A DNA stretch of 64,000 bases from Loripinus fragilis (taxonomy: Eukaryota > Mollusca > Bivalvia > Lucinida > Lucinidae), in the NCBI GenBank assembly GCA_964019695.1, contig OZ026522.1, positions 74,927,601 through 74,991,600 on the forward strand, in the 5' to 3' direction. Shown in pieces: positions 32,101 to 37,163 of this stretch. The translations under genes and the position numbers were made by a program. The stretch's first letter is position 1. Every line of letters starts with the position of its first letter. The notes beneath the pieces were generated by a model. The model worked only from the letters and a program-made list of their open reading frames with translations, was not told the origin of the DNA and did no database searches.

Positions 32101-34185
32101 CTGCTGTAACGAATAACTGTTTATAAATGCATATATATGATGGCTTTTACAATGTGTGATGGATCTGATAATGTTACTGCGTGCTTTTTATTTATTCATT
32201 GAGCTGTTGACGGTGAAAGAAAATGTCTTGTATATGTCATTTAACGCCATTTAATGCATAAAAAGAAGCAAATACTTGGTAGTGGCTCAGATTTTAAAGA
32301 ATCATTTAAGCTTTTTTAAACAATTTAGTTATGAATAATAAATATGTATCAATTATCCTATTTACATGATTCCTAAAACATATACTTAATGGTATTTATG
32401 TGCTTTATTTTCAAGTTTTTCCCTTTAAACCAAATATGATTTTGTTGATGTTGCATCTCATTCATATTAAATGTTAAAATTACAATATTTCCAATCTAAT
32501 TTTTAGCACTAAGATGGTAGTCAATTTCATTTTCACCTAATAGCTGTTTAAACGCATATACACATAACATTGCACAAAAATATTGTTTTAAAAGAAAGTA
32601 ACGTATATAACAGAGCTTCCAGGCTCCTAAACTAATATTATTAATCTGCTATTAAGCTGCATCTAATTAAAATATCAATCATAATAATATGAAAGAAACC
32701 CATGCAAATGATAATAAAACTATACTAGGAGTTTCCAAATCATCTAATGGTAACGTATTAGTCTTGACTATTGCACGGTAAATGCACATGTTCATCAAAA
32801 ACTAACAAACATTTTATAATATTTAAAGTAGCTAAGAATCTTAATGTACAAAAAGCTCCCTCCACAAGTCTTTTGGCAGCCTATGACAACTATAGTAATA
32901 TATTTGAAAGTAATATATTTGAATTTGAATGTAAGTAACGTATATAACAATTAGGTAAGCATAAGTCATTTAAACTTATTGTCAGTTTGGTGATTTTAAT
33001 TAAATTGCTGTAAAGCAATATGCAGATAGTAAGAAATGTGACCTATCTGGTCTAAATAACTTTTCTTTTCAGTAATGTAGCGAATAGCCTACTACATGAA
33101 GCCTGCATGAGGGTAGCTATGGTTACCCCATAAATAAACATCTTTTGCAAGACTTAAAATTTGTGCAACATCAGTTTTCACACTTCTGAAACACCATACT
33201 AACTGAGGATATAGTCTAAAATTCTGCTATTTTCCGGCCACTTTTTTCGAATTTTTGAATCTCTGGCTCCCCTACTATAGGTAAACTCACATATATAGAG
33301 AATAACAAACTGTGTTTCCTTGATATGAAAATTATGTCACGAAGGAATGGTGGTGATTTGGTAAACAAGGAGTCTGCATGAGAGTTCTTTACTAAATCAA
33401 GACCACTACTGAGTGACATAGTTTTATATCAAGGAAACACAGTTTACTATTTTTTATATGATATACCTTCCAGTGACATTTTAATGAAGGGAAAAAAAAT
33501 CATTTTATCATACTTTGTTCTATGTACCAACATGGAAGTTTATTTATATAATTATTCATAGTGGGTGGAGTGTAGCATGGATATTCATGAAGGAAAGGGT
33601 CAAGTCATAAATTAAGCATCAATACAAACAAAATCATATAGCATTAGTCATAGTCATTCAATACTGTATGTAGTCAAAGCCTTAACCCTTAAAGCGCGAA
33701 GAAAAAAATGCATCTGAAAATGTTGTTTGCTGAAGTCGTCTGCTGCAAATAATTGCCAAACATAACTGACAAATTAAGTATAGAAGCAAACAGCGTGGAC
33801 CCAGAACAGACTGCTCCTATAGGAGCAGTCTGATCTGGGTCCACACTGTTTGCCATAGAGGCTTCTTAAACATTTCAGCAGACGAGAAAAGCAGACGATT
33901 TTTGTTGCAATTGGCGAATTAAGGGTTAATCCTTTTCATACAAATTCCTTTTCAGAGGCAAGGACTTTAATTTTCACTTCATCTGATAATTTGGAAACAG
34001 ATAGCAATGTACTGACCCTTGATGAGAGCACAACTATTCTCCCTGCGTCCAAAAAACTGGAGTATAATGTGAGACAGCTATCAAAACTTCCAAAACGTTG
34101 TGAGAAACTCAAGAGGCAACGTCGCTCAAAAGAAAGAAAGGAAAATAGAAGGCGGAGTAGGAATAACAGAAGAAGACGATTTTAA
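1940..34185 (+). CDS. Thioester-containing protein (alpha-2-macroglobulin/C3 superfamily) with C-terminal NTR domain, 3' ten exons
   Basis: This is the 3' part of a secreted defence-type protein. Exons: 1940-2160, 3031-3243, 12271-12398, 15687-15777, 18169-18337, 20135-20281, 22170-22180, 23844-23916, 25950-26093 and 33956-34185. Every junction is GT/AG, phases match throughout, and the total (1427 nt) gives 474 residues plus TAA. Domain order is the end of the thioester domain, CUB, the A2M receptor-binding domain (SNMAIAEVKMPTGWAP; VTVYDYYET) and a netrin-like domain with six cysteines and an Arg/Lys-rich tail. Family members bind targets covalently through a thioester, or trap proteases; the thioester and bait regions are upstream of the window, so I cannot choose between C3-like, CD109-like and A2M-like. 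The NTR domain argues for a C3-like layout, while the CUB and receptor-binding sequence reads equally like A2M. Transcription converges on the exchanger gene. Confidence 0.9.
2161..3030 (+). other. Intron 1, ending in a tandem repeat
   Basis: An 870-nt intron. The first 550 nt show nothing I recognise. The last 310 nt are three diverged copies of a roughly 95-110 bp unit that carries the 3' splice site (described separately). Confidence 0.8.
2716..3030 (+). repeat. Three-copy repeat (94-111 bp) carrying decoy 3' splice sites before exon 2
   Basis: Units contain TATGCAATATTACC, then TCATG..CTAGCT..TTTATT, then a T-rich stretch and CAG. Copies end in CAG at about 2720, 2814, 2925 and 3030. The first three are followed by CAAAGGCTCTGG or a variant; only the last is followed by the real exon (GACACTGTTG). 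The acceptor of exon 2 is therefore the last member of a duplicated acceptor series. Confidence 0.75.
3031..3243 (+). CDS. Thioester-protein exon 2 (end of thioester domain into CUB)
   Basis: 213 nt, phase 0 at both ends. The acceptor is TTTATTTTGCAG and the donor CAG/GTAGGT. It continues exon 1 directly (SSTQ then DTVVALQALAKYA), which is strong support for both splice sites. The last 72 nt (3172-3243) encode 24 residues beginning SMSARAGQGD and ending GCAMLQ, matching the last strands of the CUB domain. These 72 nt plus 20 nt of intron are the founder unit of the array that follows. Only splicing at the first donor gives an open frame; reading on reaches TAG at 3253. Confidence 0.92.
3172..8850 (+). 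repeat. 92-bp tandem array, 62 copies, derived from exon 2's 3' end and splice donor
   Basis: The unit is 72 nt of coding sequence followed by 20 nt beginning GTAGGT or GTTAGT, that is the splice donor and first intron bases. From the first donor (3243/3244) to the last (8830/8831) is 5587 bp; adding back four small deletions (7 bp near 3523, 4 bp near 4089, 7 bp near 7560, 7 bp near 8473) gives 5612 = 61 x 92, so there are 62 units including the true exon end. Differences are mainly scattered substitutions (GGACAAGGCTGTG or GCCAAAGATGTG, GTAGGT or GTTAGT). A few units have in-frame stops (CTATAAGGA near 3490, 7070 and 7982). The many 84-residue open frames here are shifted readings across unit borders. 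The array lies in intron 2. Confidence 0.97.
6830..8660 (+). repeat. 913-bp higher-order duplication inside the array
   Basis: Variant markers recur 913 bp apart: a GCCAAAGATGTG unit (about 6981 and 7894), a CTATAAGGA unit (7070 and 7982), a GGCAGTG unit (7447 and 8360) and a 7-bp deletion unit (about 7560 and 8473). 913 equals nine full units plus one 85-bp unit, so a ten-unit block was duplicated recently. Confidence 0.85.
8851..10055. other. Intron 2, after the array
   Basis: No coding signal. It contains a short inverted repeat (GGTTTCGTCAT near 9141 with ATGACGAAACC near 9172) and two diverged copies of a roughly 180-bp unit at about 9445-9775 (both contain AAGCATCATTAAATACAGGT). The start, GTGTCGCTTGCGAAGC near 8871, and GGCGACACATCTG near 10760 may be the ends of one old element. 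Confidence 0.5.
10055..10560 (+). repeat. Tandem repeat, about four copies of a 130-150 bp unit with C-rich runs
   Basis: Each unit contains ACATGGTCATGTTGCATATC or a close variant, then AAATGCAGCAACATGG, then a run of C residues and a GGGGTCAA block. The 154-residue open frame across this region (proline runs, HVAYQIKEN repeated) is a by-product of the repeat. Confidence 0.8.
11172..11760. mobile_element. Foldback element with roughly 200-bp inverted arms
   Basis: The left arm (about 11172-11380: ATATGTGAAAGGGGTACGTG, GGCCCCCTC, TATGGTAACAAAAATGGC) is mirrored by the right arm (about 11550-11760: GCCATTTTTGTTACCATAGC, GGGGGCCA, TCACATACCTCTTT). No coding capacity. Probably a non-autonomous DNA element. 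Confidence 0.75.
11836..12030. mobile_element. Palindromic MITE-like element
   Basis: The centre near 11930 reads TTGTTGCC..GGCAACAA, with arms extending to GGGTAGGCGGCAATC on the left and GATTGTCCCCTACCC on the right. It can fold into one long hairpin. No coding capacity. Confidence 0.75.
12055..12251 (+). mobile_element. tRNA-derived SINE (SINE-1), copy ending 20 nt before exon 3
   Basis: It begins GGAGCGCAGTGGCTCTGTGG (A-box-like) with GGGTTTGAGCC as the B box, then a tRNA-unrelated body (TAGCTTAGTACTGGTTCAAC) and an A-rich tail after GATGGGACGTAAAGAATCAA. ACCTTTAT before and after it may be a target-site duplication. Exon 3 starts at 12271, so the branch point is either in the SINE tail or in the 20 nt between. 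Confidence 0.85.
12271..12398 (+). CDS. Thioester-protein exon 3 (CUB to receptor-binding domain)
   Basis: 128 nt, entered in phase 0, leaving two bases. The acceptor is TCAATTTTAG and the donor GCAAG/GTCTGT. It encodes VTMKYNIYKLEEEGPAFTVN and, further on, CDLRTIEVCA, matching the join between the CUB and receptor-binding domains. I chose the donor at 12399 over the stronger-looking GAA/GTATGT at 12388 because only it is in phase with exon 4 and restores the family's '-SY' at the junction. Confidence 0.88.
12951..14103 (+). repeat. 190-bp satellite-like repeats inside element H1
   Basis: Units start GGCCGATCAACTCCTACCAC and contain TGAACATATGCATGAAGGAG. Starts are near 12951, 13131, 13323, 13514, (a 119-bp partial) 13659, 13824 and 14012. 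The same units occur reversed at about 59250-60165. The open frames here ([15 protein letters not shown] repeated) come from the repeat. Confidence 0.9.
14104..15429. mobile_element. Mariner-like non-autonomous DNA transposon with about 75-bp inverted ends
   Basis: The left end is CGAGGGCTGTTCAAATATGA and the right end is its reverse complement apart from the outermost base; the inverted ends stay alike for about 75 bp (to ACGACAAAAT on both sides). The element is flanked by TA on both sides (14102-14103 and 15430-15431), the Tc1/mariner-type duplication. The 1.3-kb interior has no recognisable transposase. It lies within element H1. Confidence 0.85.
15578..15697 (+). repeat. 60-bp tandem duplication spanning the exon 4 splice acceptor
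   Basis: Two units (starting 15578 and 15638) plus the start of a third (15697) contain GTATTTCTAG/TTATCTCAAG, that is the 3' splice site and the first exon bases. The upstream acceptor is at 15627/15628 and the functional one at 15686/15687, 59 nt apart. Use of the upstream copy would shift the frame. Confidence 0.85.
15687..15777 (+). CDS. Thioester-protein exon 4 (receptor-binding domain)
   Basis: 91 nt. The first base completes a codon from exon 3; it ends in phase 0 at CAG/GTAAAG. It encodes YLKSGGVSNMAIAEVKMPTG followed by WAPVLDTLDQ, the best-conserved block of the A2M receptor-binding domain. Confidence 0.92.
15808..15996. mobile_element. MITE family F2 (CCCTTAAAGCG ends)
   Basis: It starts CCCTTAAAGCGCCACC and ends GTCGCTTTAAGG, with internal inverted blocks GGCATGATATTTC and GAAATATCATTCC. 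A second copy is at 36018-36232, reversed. No coding capacity. Confidence 0.75.
15997..18168. other. Intron 4, remainder
   Basis: AT-rich. It holds a possible diverged palindrome at about 16280-16590 (ATTTGGGGATATGT with ATATACCTCCCCAAAT), a weak MITE-D relative (16775-16870), a fragment of the AGCTCACC Helentron-like family (about 17030-17590) and a short GATCTGGGTCC palindrome (18010-18075). The 142-residue minus-strand frame at 17500-17928 has no recognisable domain. Confidence 0.5.
17030..17590 (+). mobile_element. Fragment of Helentron-like family H4 (AGCTCACC family)
   Basis: It starts TTAGCTCATCTGAGCCAAAG, followed by CTTCGTCCGTC and repeated 'CTCCTGAACCACTGGTCC.. TTCAAAAT..' units. 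Related to 26213-28085 and 37198-38347. The right end is not recognisable. Confidence 0.65.
18169..18337 (+). CDS. Thioester-protein exon 5 (receptor-binding domain)
   Basis: 169 nt. Entered in phase 0 after the strong acceptor TTCTTTTATTTTCACAG; ends with one base of a codon at ACAA/GTAAGT. It encodes LVGADRIAKYESDDDFVELY and, later, EARVTVYDYYET, the C-terminal strands of the A2M receptor-binding domain. The frame is open 66 nt further upstream, but the pyrimidine tract, phase and family alignment place the start here. Confidence 0.92.
18372..18545. mobile_element. MITE family D copy
   Basis: The core is a perfect palindrome, AAAAGAACCGTCTC followed by its complement, flanked by ACATATGTTTTG blocks and 'TTTCTTA / TAAGAAA' arms. 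Other copies are at 25640-25805 and 45875-46030; worn ones at 16775-16870 and 18955-19065. Confidence 0.8.
19175..19596 (+). mobile_element. SINE-1 (19288-19483) between 113-bp direct repeats
   Basis: The SINE starts GAGCGCAGTGGCTTAGTGG and ends AAATCAAACAAACAAA. Directly on each side is the same 113-bp stretch (19175-19287 and 19484-19596; begins ACAGTCTGATCATTGCC, ends ATTTACTATGG) with about four mismatches. The repeats meet the SINE ends exactly, as target-site duplications do, but are many times longer than usual. Confidence 0.9.
19890..20111 (+). mobile_element. SINE-1 with 10-bp target duplication, just upstream of exon 6
   Basis: The body is 19904-20101. AGATCATTTA flanks it at 19890-19899 and 20102-20111. 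The A-box-like sequence is GTGGCTCAGTGGTAGAGTGC. The end of the duplication is 23 nt from the exon 6 acceptor. Confidence 0.88.
20135..20281 (+). CDS. Thioester-protein exon 6 (end of receptor-binding domain and linker)
   Basis: 147 nt; two bases complete the previous codon, and it leaves one base (T). The acceptor is GTGTTCTATTTCAG and the donor AGAT/GTAAGA. It encodes YSVVTQYGIKTFCGTKQELP, then an acidic proline-containing linker (GESDPDPTDEDF) ending TSRIR. Joined to exon 7 the next residues are SKRL. Joined directly to exon 8 the next codon would be TAG. Confidence 0.9.
20316..20563. mobile_element. MITE family F copy
   Basis: The ends are TTAACCCTTAATGTGCC and GGCGCTTTAAGGGTTAA. The centre is a near-perfect hairpin of CAGATCAGACTGCTCC and its complement. 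Related copies are at 28181-28378 and 33682-33929. Confidence 0.8.
20708..20932 (+). repeat. 112-bp tandem duplication in intron 6
   Basis: Two copies (20708-20819, 20820-20932), each starting AAGACGTAAGATTATAGGGA and ending GAAACCTCTTCC, with few differences. No coding signal. Confidence 0.85.
20933..22169. other. Intron 6, remainder
   Basis: It holds inverted GATCAGACTGCTC-type palindrome fragments (21355-21440, 21545-21575) and the right half of a MITE-H (about 22000-22080). The overlapping 76-84 residue frames near 21000-21340 resemble nothing and lack splice context. Confidence 0.5.
22170..22180 (+). CDS. Thioester-protein exon 7, 11-nt microexon
   Basis: Only CAAAGAGACTG, between a very strong acceptor (TTTTGTTTTCTTTTTCAG) and a consensus donor (GTAAGT). 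It is entered in phase 1 and left in phase 0, precisely what exon 6 (ends phase 1) and exon 8 (starts phase 0) need. It encodes S-K-R-L, giving R-I-R-S-K-R-L at the junction. That completes an R-x-K-R furin-type site just before the NTR domain. Without it exon 6 joins exon 8 as AGA-TAG. Inferred from signals and phase; no transcript seen. Confidence 0.82.
22181..23843. other. Intron 7
   Basis: It contains a likely foldback element (about 22450-23025; TTTGCGCACTT at the left and AAGTGCGCAAATG at the right), part of MITE-E (23211-23370, ATTTGGTCTCACTGAGACCAAAT), a GATCCAGACC palindrome (23405-23470) and MITE-A (23582-23817). Confidence 0.65.
23582..23817 (+). mobile_element. MITE family A copy, ending 26 nt before exon 8
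   Basis: The inverted ends are CATGAGATTTCCAACAATG on the left and a TGGAAATCTCATG block on the right; the internal hairpin is AGATCAGCCTGCGCAT / GCGCAGTCTGATCAGAG. The same family is found at 38611-38848, 52977-54410 (interrupted), 57974-58212 and 62955-63191. Confidence 0.85.
23844..23916 (+). CDS. Thioester-protein exon 8 (start of NTR domain)
   Basis: 73 nt, phase 0 in, one base left over. The acceptor is TTACTTGTTACAG and the donor GCAG/GTAAGT. It encodes SCPICPSEIPPKDDQTDLIC followed by DASA. The CP-x-C start and the 'C-D-A' cysteine agree with the beginning of netrin-like (NTR/C345C) domains as in complement proteins, netrins and procollagen C-proteinase enhancers. Confidence 0.88.
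24640..24753 (-). mobile_element. Truncated SINE-1
   Basis: On the minus strand it runs from the GGAGCGCAGTGGC end through the B box (reverse complement of GAGGCTCGAACCTGCGG) to TCCTTGAGCAAGACACAT, lacking the tail. Confidence 0.8.
25054..25278 (-). mobile_element. MITE family B copy
   Basis: The outer ends are AAAACCTGTCTTTGGG and CCCAAAGACAGGGTT, with GATCAGACTGCT and CTAGCTAGACAATTG inside. The same family is at 38988-39205, 40740-40979, 45291-45530, 50811-51030 and 60508-60700; a new copy begins at the window's end (63980-64000). Confidence 0.75.
25950..26093 (+). CDS. Thioester-protein exon 9 (NTR domain core)
   Basis: 144 nt; two bases complete the split codon, one base is left. The acceptor is GTTCTTATCTTTCAG and the donor AGAG/GTGAGT. 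It encodes VFKTIVGRPKRFPFKVKSNL, then a stretch with EGCDCLVLNKR. The beta-strand pattern and the paired C-x-C match the middle of NTR domains. Confidence 0.9.
26213..28085 (+). mobile_element. Helentron-like element, family H4, with internal repeats and a nested SINE
   Basis: The left end is AGCTCACCTGAGCCAAAGG, followed by CGTCCGTCGTCTGTC. The right end is CAGGTGAGCGCCTCAGG, then a GGACCTTCAGGTCC hairpin and TCTTGTTT. The interior is about four copies of a roughly 400-bp repeat (ATGGTCACATGAC, GGCCGCCA, ATATATGGTAAAA). Flanks are ..TTAT/ and /TTTAT.., with no duplication. No coding capacity. Confidence 0.75.
26627..26964 (+). mobile_element. tRNA-derived SINE, second family (SINE-2), with 13-bp target duplication
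   Basis: The body 26640-26951 starts CCGCAGTCGGTAACGTGTC and contains a tRNA-like B box (GAGTTCGATCCCGG) and ends in (CAAA)n. CCCATCAATATAT flanks it perfectly (26627-26639, 26952-26964) and sits inside a repeat unit of the H4 element. The body after the tRNA part differs from SINE-1. Confidence 0.9.
28181..28378. mobile_element. MITE family F copy
   Basis: It begins TTAACCCTTAGAGCGC and ends GCTGGCGTTTTAAGG. The central hairpin is GATCAGACTGCTCCTG / CAGGAGCAGTCTGATC approximately. Confidence 0.75.
28640..33285. mobile_element. AT-rich, ORF-less 4.6-kb element with inverted ends and a recurring 14-bp motif
   Basis: The left end (about 28650-28690: GTAGAGGAGCCAGGGTTCAA, AAATGTCAAAAA) mirrors the right end (about 33230-33285: TTTTTCGAATTTTTGAATC, CTGGCTCCCCTACTA). 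Between them is very AT-rich sequence with no open frame of 60 codons on either strand. GTAACGTAWWWRAC or a near match occurs about ten times (near 28814, 28979, 29354, 29695, 30270, 30753, 31832, 32598, 32750, 32935), in both orientations. I read it as a large non-autonomous DNA transposon; the family is unknown to me. It lies in intron 9 of the thioester-protein gene. Confidence 0.55.
33300..33455. mobile_element. Foldback MITE
   Basis: ACTGTGTTTCCTTGATATGA near 33310 is mirrored by ATATCAAGGAAACACAGTTT near 33427, with ATTATGTCAC / GTGACATAG continuing the stem. Confidence 0.8.
33456..33955. other. End of intron 9
   Basis: It contains a MITE-H fragment (about 33530-33600, GATATTCATGAAGGAAAGGG) and a complete MITE-F (33682-33929: ends TTAACCCTTAAAGCGCG and AATTAAGGGTTAA, central GGACCCAGAACAGACTGC hairpin). 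The MITE ends 26 nt before exon 10. Confidence 0.8.
33956..34185 (+). CDS. Thioester-protein exon 10 (end of NTR domain, basic tail, stop)
   Basis: 230 nt; two bases complete the codon from exon 9 (GAG), and TAA is at 34183-34185. The acceptor is ATTCCTTTTCAG. It encodes ARTLIFTSSDNLETDSNVLT and a last cysteine (PKRCEK), followed by about 25 residues that are mostly Arg/Lys with Ser, Glu and Asn (RRSRNNRRRRF at the end). Basic tails after the NTR domain occur in netrins and often bind heparan sulfate; by analogy this tail may hold the released domain at the cell surface or matrix. The stop lies in the first unit of a short tandem repeat. Confidence 0.9.
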
Positions 34186-34318
34186 ACTCTGGAAAAATGA
34201 TTTTAAACTCTCAAAAAATGATTTTAAACTCTGAAAAAAAATGATTTTAAACTCTCAAAAAACAATTTTAAACTCTGGAAAGATGATTTTAAACTCTCGA
34301 AAAATGATTCCAAACTCT
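34178..34318 (+). repeat. 20-23 bp minisatellite starting at the stop codon
   Basis: Seven units of GATTTTAAACTCT plus an A-rich spacer (starts near 34178, 34199, 34219, 34242, 34263, 34284, 34306). The first supplies the last codons and the TAA stop. Confidence 0.9.
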
Positions 34319-34732
34319 ATTTTTGGTGACATTTAGCATCAATGGAAATCGGGATATTTTAAAATTTAGGCTCACTTTAAACACTTTCTACTTGAGAACC
34401 AAAAGTGCAGTTATTTTAATGTTTAATTGTATATTGCTATTTTCTTATTTGCTTATCATCCCTGTAAGTTTTGTAAAATTGCACCCATTGACTTTGTGAT
34501 GGTAATTTTTTACGACATCGTGGCAAATAATTATGTCCCGTGACTGTAGGTACAATGTCTTGAATTATATAAAAATAACCTTTTATACGACTAGATTTAT
34601 TGACATACCTATCTTATGACACAACAGATTTTTGCTTATGGCTTCAAGGAAAAATGCTTAGTTGCCATTAAGAACTTTTGGATAGTGTAGAACCATTGAA
34701 CAAATCTCTAAACACTGGTGACAAATAGAGGA

Positions 34733-34872
34733 TCTTACATGAGTGCTCATGTTTTATTGAATTGATTAAACGAGTAAGGGAAAAGAGATAAAATGCAAGG
34801 CTTGCCAAGCATTTTATATCCTTTTCGCAACGAGTTTAATAAATTCAATAATACAAGAGCATGAATGTTAGA
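34733..34872. mobile_element. MITE family K copy
   Basis: GAGTGCTCATGTTTTATTGA at the left mirrors TCAATAATACAAGAGCATG at the right. The centre is AAATGCAAGGCTTGCCAAGCATTT. A second copy is at 63748-63880. Confidence 0.75.
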
Positions 34873-35322
34873 TTCTATTTATCATATGACATTAGGATTA
34901 CTCTGAAATCTCATTTCTGCTGTAAAAACATTATAATATTGTTATTATGTACGCAACTCTGTTATGGACGTCATAACGTTTCCCAAAAATCTGTAAACCC
35001 ACTAATGGTTTATCGACTTTATTGCATTGTGTTATTTCACTCCCAGGCGCTACGTCATATGATAAGTAGAGCTTTTAATAGCTTTTATAAAATGCCTTTG
35101 TATTCATTCCCTTTAGCTTACTTGCCTTTGTGCATAATAAACATTGGCTGTACCTGGTAAAAAGAGCCCTAATAACATGAGCCACAACAGGGAAACAGGC
35201 CCTTTGAGCATGTATACCCAAATTATCCTCTCAAAGTATGCATACAAAACTTTGAAATACCTTGTAAAATTTGCGACAGATGACTTTTTCTAATTGTGTT
35301 ACTTTTTTAAACTCTTACCCAC

Positions 35323-35540
35323 AGGAGCAGATCCAGGATTTCTGGAAAGGGGGTTTGTATAAAGGGTTGGGGGTTCGCTTTGCTGTTTTTATCTCATTTT
35401 TCTTAAATATCCCATGAAAATGAAATAATTTGGTCTCATTGAGACCAAATTATTTCATTTTCATCAGATATTTAAAAACGGGGGGCAGTAAAGGTGATTC
35501 GATCGAACCCCATGAACCCGCTCTGGATCAGCCACTGACC
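35323..35540. mobile_element. MITE family E copy
   Basis: The centre is AATTTGGTCTCATTGAGACC and continues palindromically to ATGAAAATGAAAT / ATTTCATTTTCAT. Outer blocks are GATCCAGGATTTCTGG and TGGATCAGCC. Others: 23211-23370 (partial), 44944-45170, and one split by an insertion at 58852-60520. Confidence 0.8.
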
Positions 35541-37163
35541 CAGCATGAAAAGAGATAATGATAAAAAACGCATTTCTTTTATAAAGTTAAATTATTTGGA
35601 TAATACACTAGGTATTAGTAGCATCTAAAGGCCTTGATCAGCCTTGTGCAAATGTGCATGCTGATCTCTGCCCTCATTGTTGGCTCGAGGTATCAGCGGC
35701 TTTATTTTCCGTGTATGCAGGTTCCATGTTGACTGGTCAGTTTGCAGTGAGCTGGTTTCCGGTTGGTGATGTGATCTAACTTACAACGGCTACCCAGTTT
35801 GACATATTCAGTCTTTGTCCATGATGTTTGTAGAAATTGAAATTAAATTTGTACAAATTAGATAGCTGATTTTCTGTTGCAAGATAGAGAGCTGATGATA
35901 CTGTGAAACGTTCACTGACATTGCCCTTTATATTAGCTTCATATTTAGCTACCTTTGTAAATCTAGTCTTCAAATTGTGCCAAGTTGTAATCAAACAATT
36001 CATTGCAAGTGTCATTTTAACCCTTAAAGCGTCAATCACTACTACAGCATAGGACAAATTTGTTGACATCTTCCCCAATTTGCAAAAAAAAATAAAGTTT
36101 GATATTTCTTGATAATCGTCTGCCAGCAGACGATTCTCATGAAATATAATGCCTTATTTGTTATTTTTGAAAAAGCAGCAAAATTTGAAAGTGTTATCTG
36201 CTGTTAATTACAGGTGGCACTTTATCGGTTAATATATATCATATTCCTGATAATTTTTTTTACGGATGCAGATGGGCAGGCAGATCCTAGTCTTTCATGG
36301 GTGCCTATGTCAACTTGTACCTTTTGCTGGATACCTGCTCATTAGATCAAAAAGTGGGGGAAAATGGGATCCATGACAGACCTGCATTATTCCATATCAG
36401 TGTATAATGATTAGAAGTACAAAACTGTACATGTATAACCACACTCCAGTGGAATTAAATTGTAACCATGTTAGTTTAGGAACTGGTCCATGTGGTTTGC
36501 TAGTTTTACTGATGTACAGGAAAGGTCCTGACATGAGCTTTATGAGCAGGCTGATCTATTTTAGGTATCATAAACAACTTTGTATCACATTGACTCGTTT
36601 GTACATTTTTTATGACTGCTGCAGGCAGCATTTATAACAATTTTGATAATAAAGATATTGCCTTTTTAACATTTGTTATTGTTTATTAATCCTTTGTATT
36701 CAGAAACCCCTAAATGAGTACATGTTCTTTTGCAAATGCAGCATAATGCTGCATTTCATCACAGTCTATACTGTTTGTAAAGGTGAAAAAGATCTTCAGA
36801 CAAAATAATACAATATTTTTTGGAAAATTTTAATCTGACACCCTTAGATATGTACAATGGACCATCCCAAGTTTATTGCAACAAACCAGAAGGATGAATC
36901 CATTAGTATTCAAAGGGTTAAAGAAGTCTTATATGCCCAACATACATTGTATCTAAGGTTTGTATTTAACAGTATTATACCTCATGTGAATTTTCCATAC
37001 AAAACTTCCATAGACGAACAACTGATATTTTATACTATCACCTGCTGCTATAGCGACGGCCAATACTGTCACTTGTTTGCCATAGCTGCAGGTGATAGTA
37101 TAAAATATCAGTCGTTCGTCTGATGCGCAACACAGATGTGCGTATGGTTCGTTCATGTCAGGA

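Larger units (their letters stand above)
34186..37163. other. Thioester-protein 3' UTR and intergenic DNA
   Basis: No further gene seen. Candidate AATAAA signals are at 34838 (inside MITE-K) and 35136. It contains MITE-K (34733-34872), MITE-E (35323-35540), reversed MITE-F2 (36018-36232), and a foldback (37008-37124: GACGAACAACTGATATTTTA mirrored by TAAAATATCAGTCGTTCGTC). Open frames up to 100 residues here lack any recognisable domain. Confidence 0.6.
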
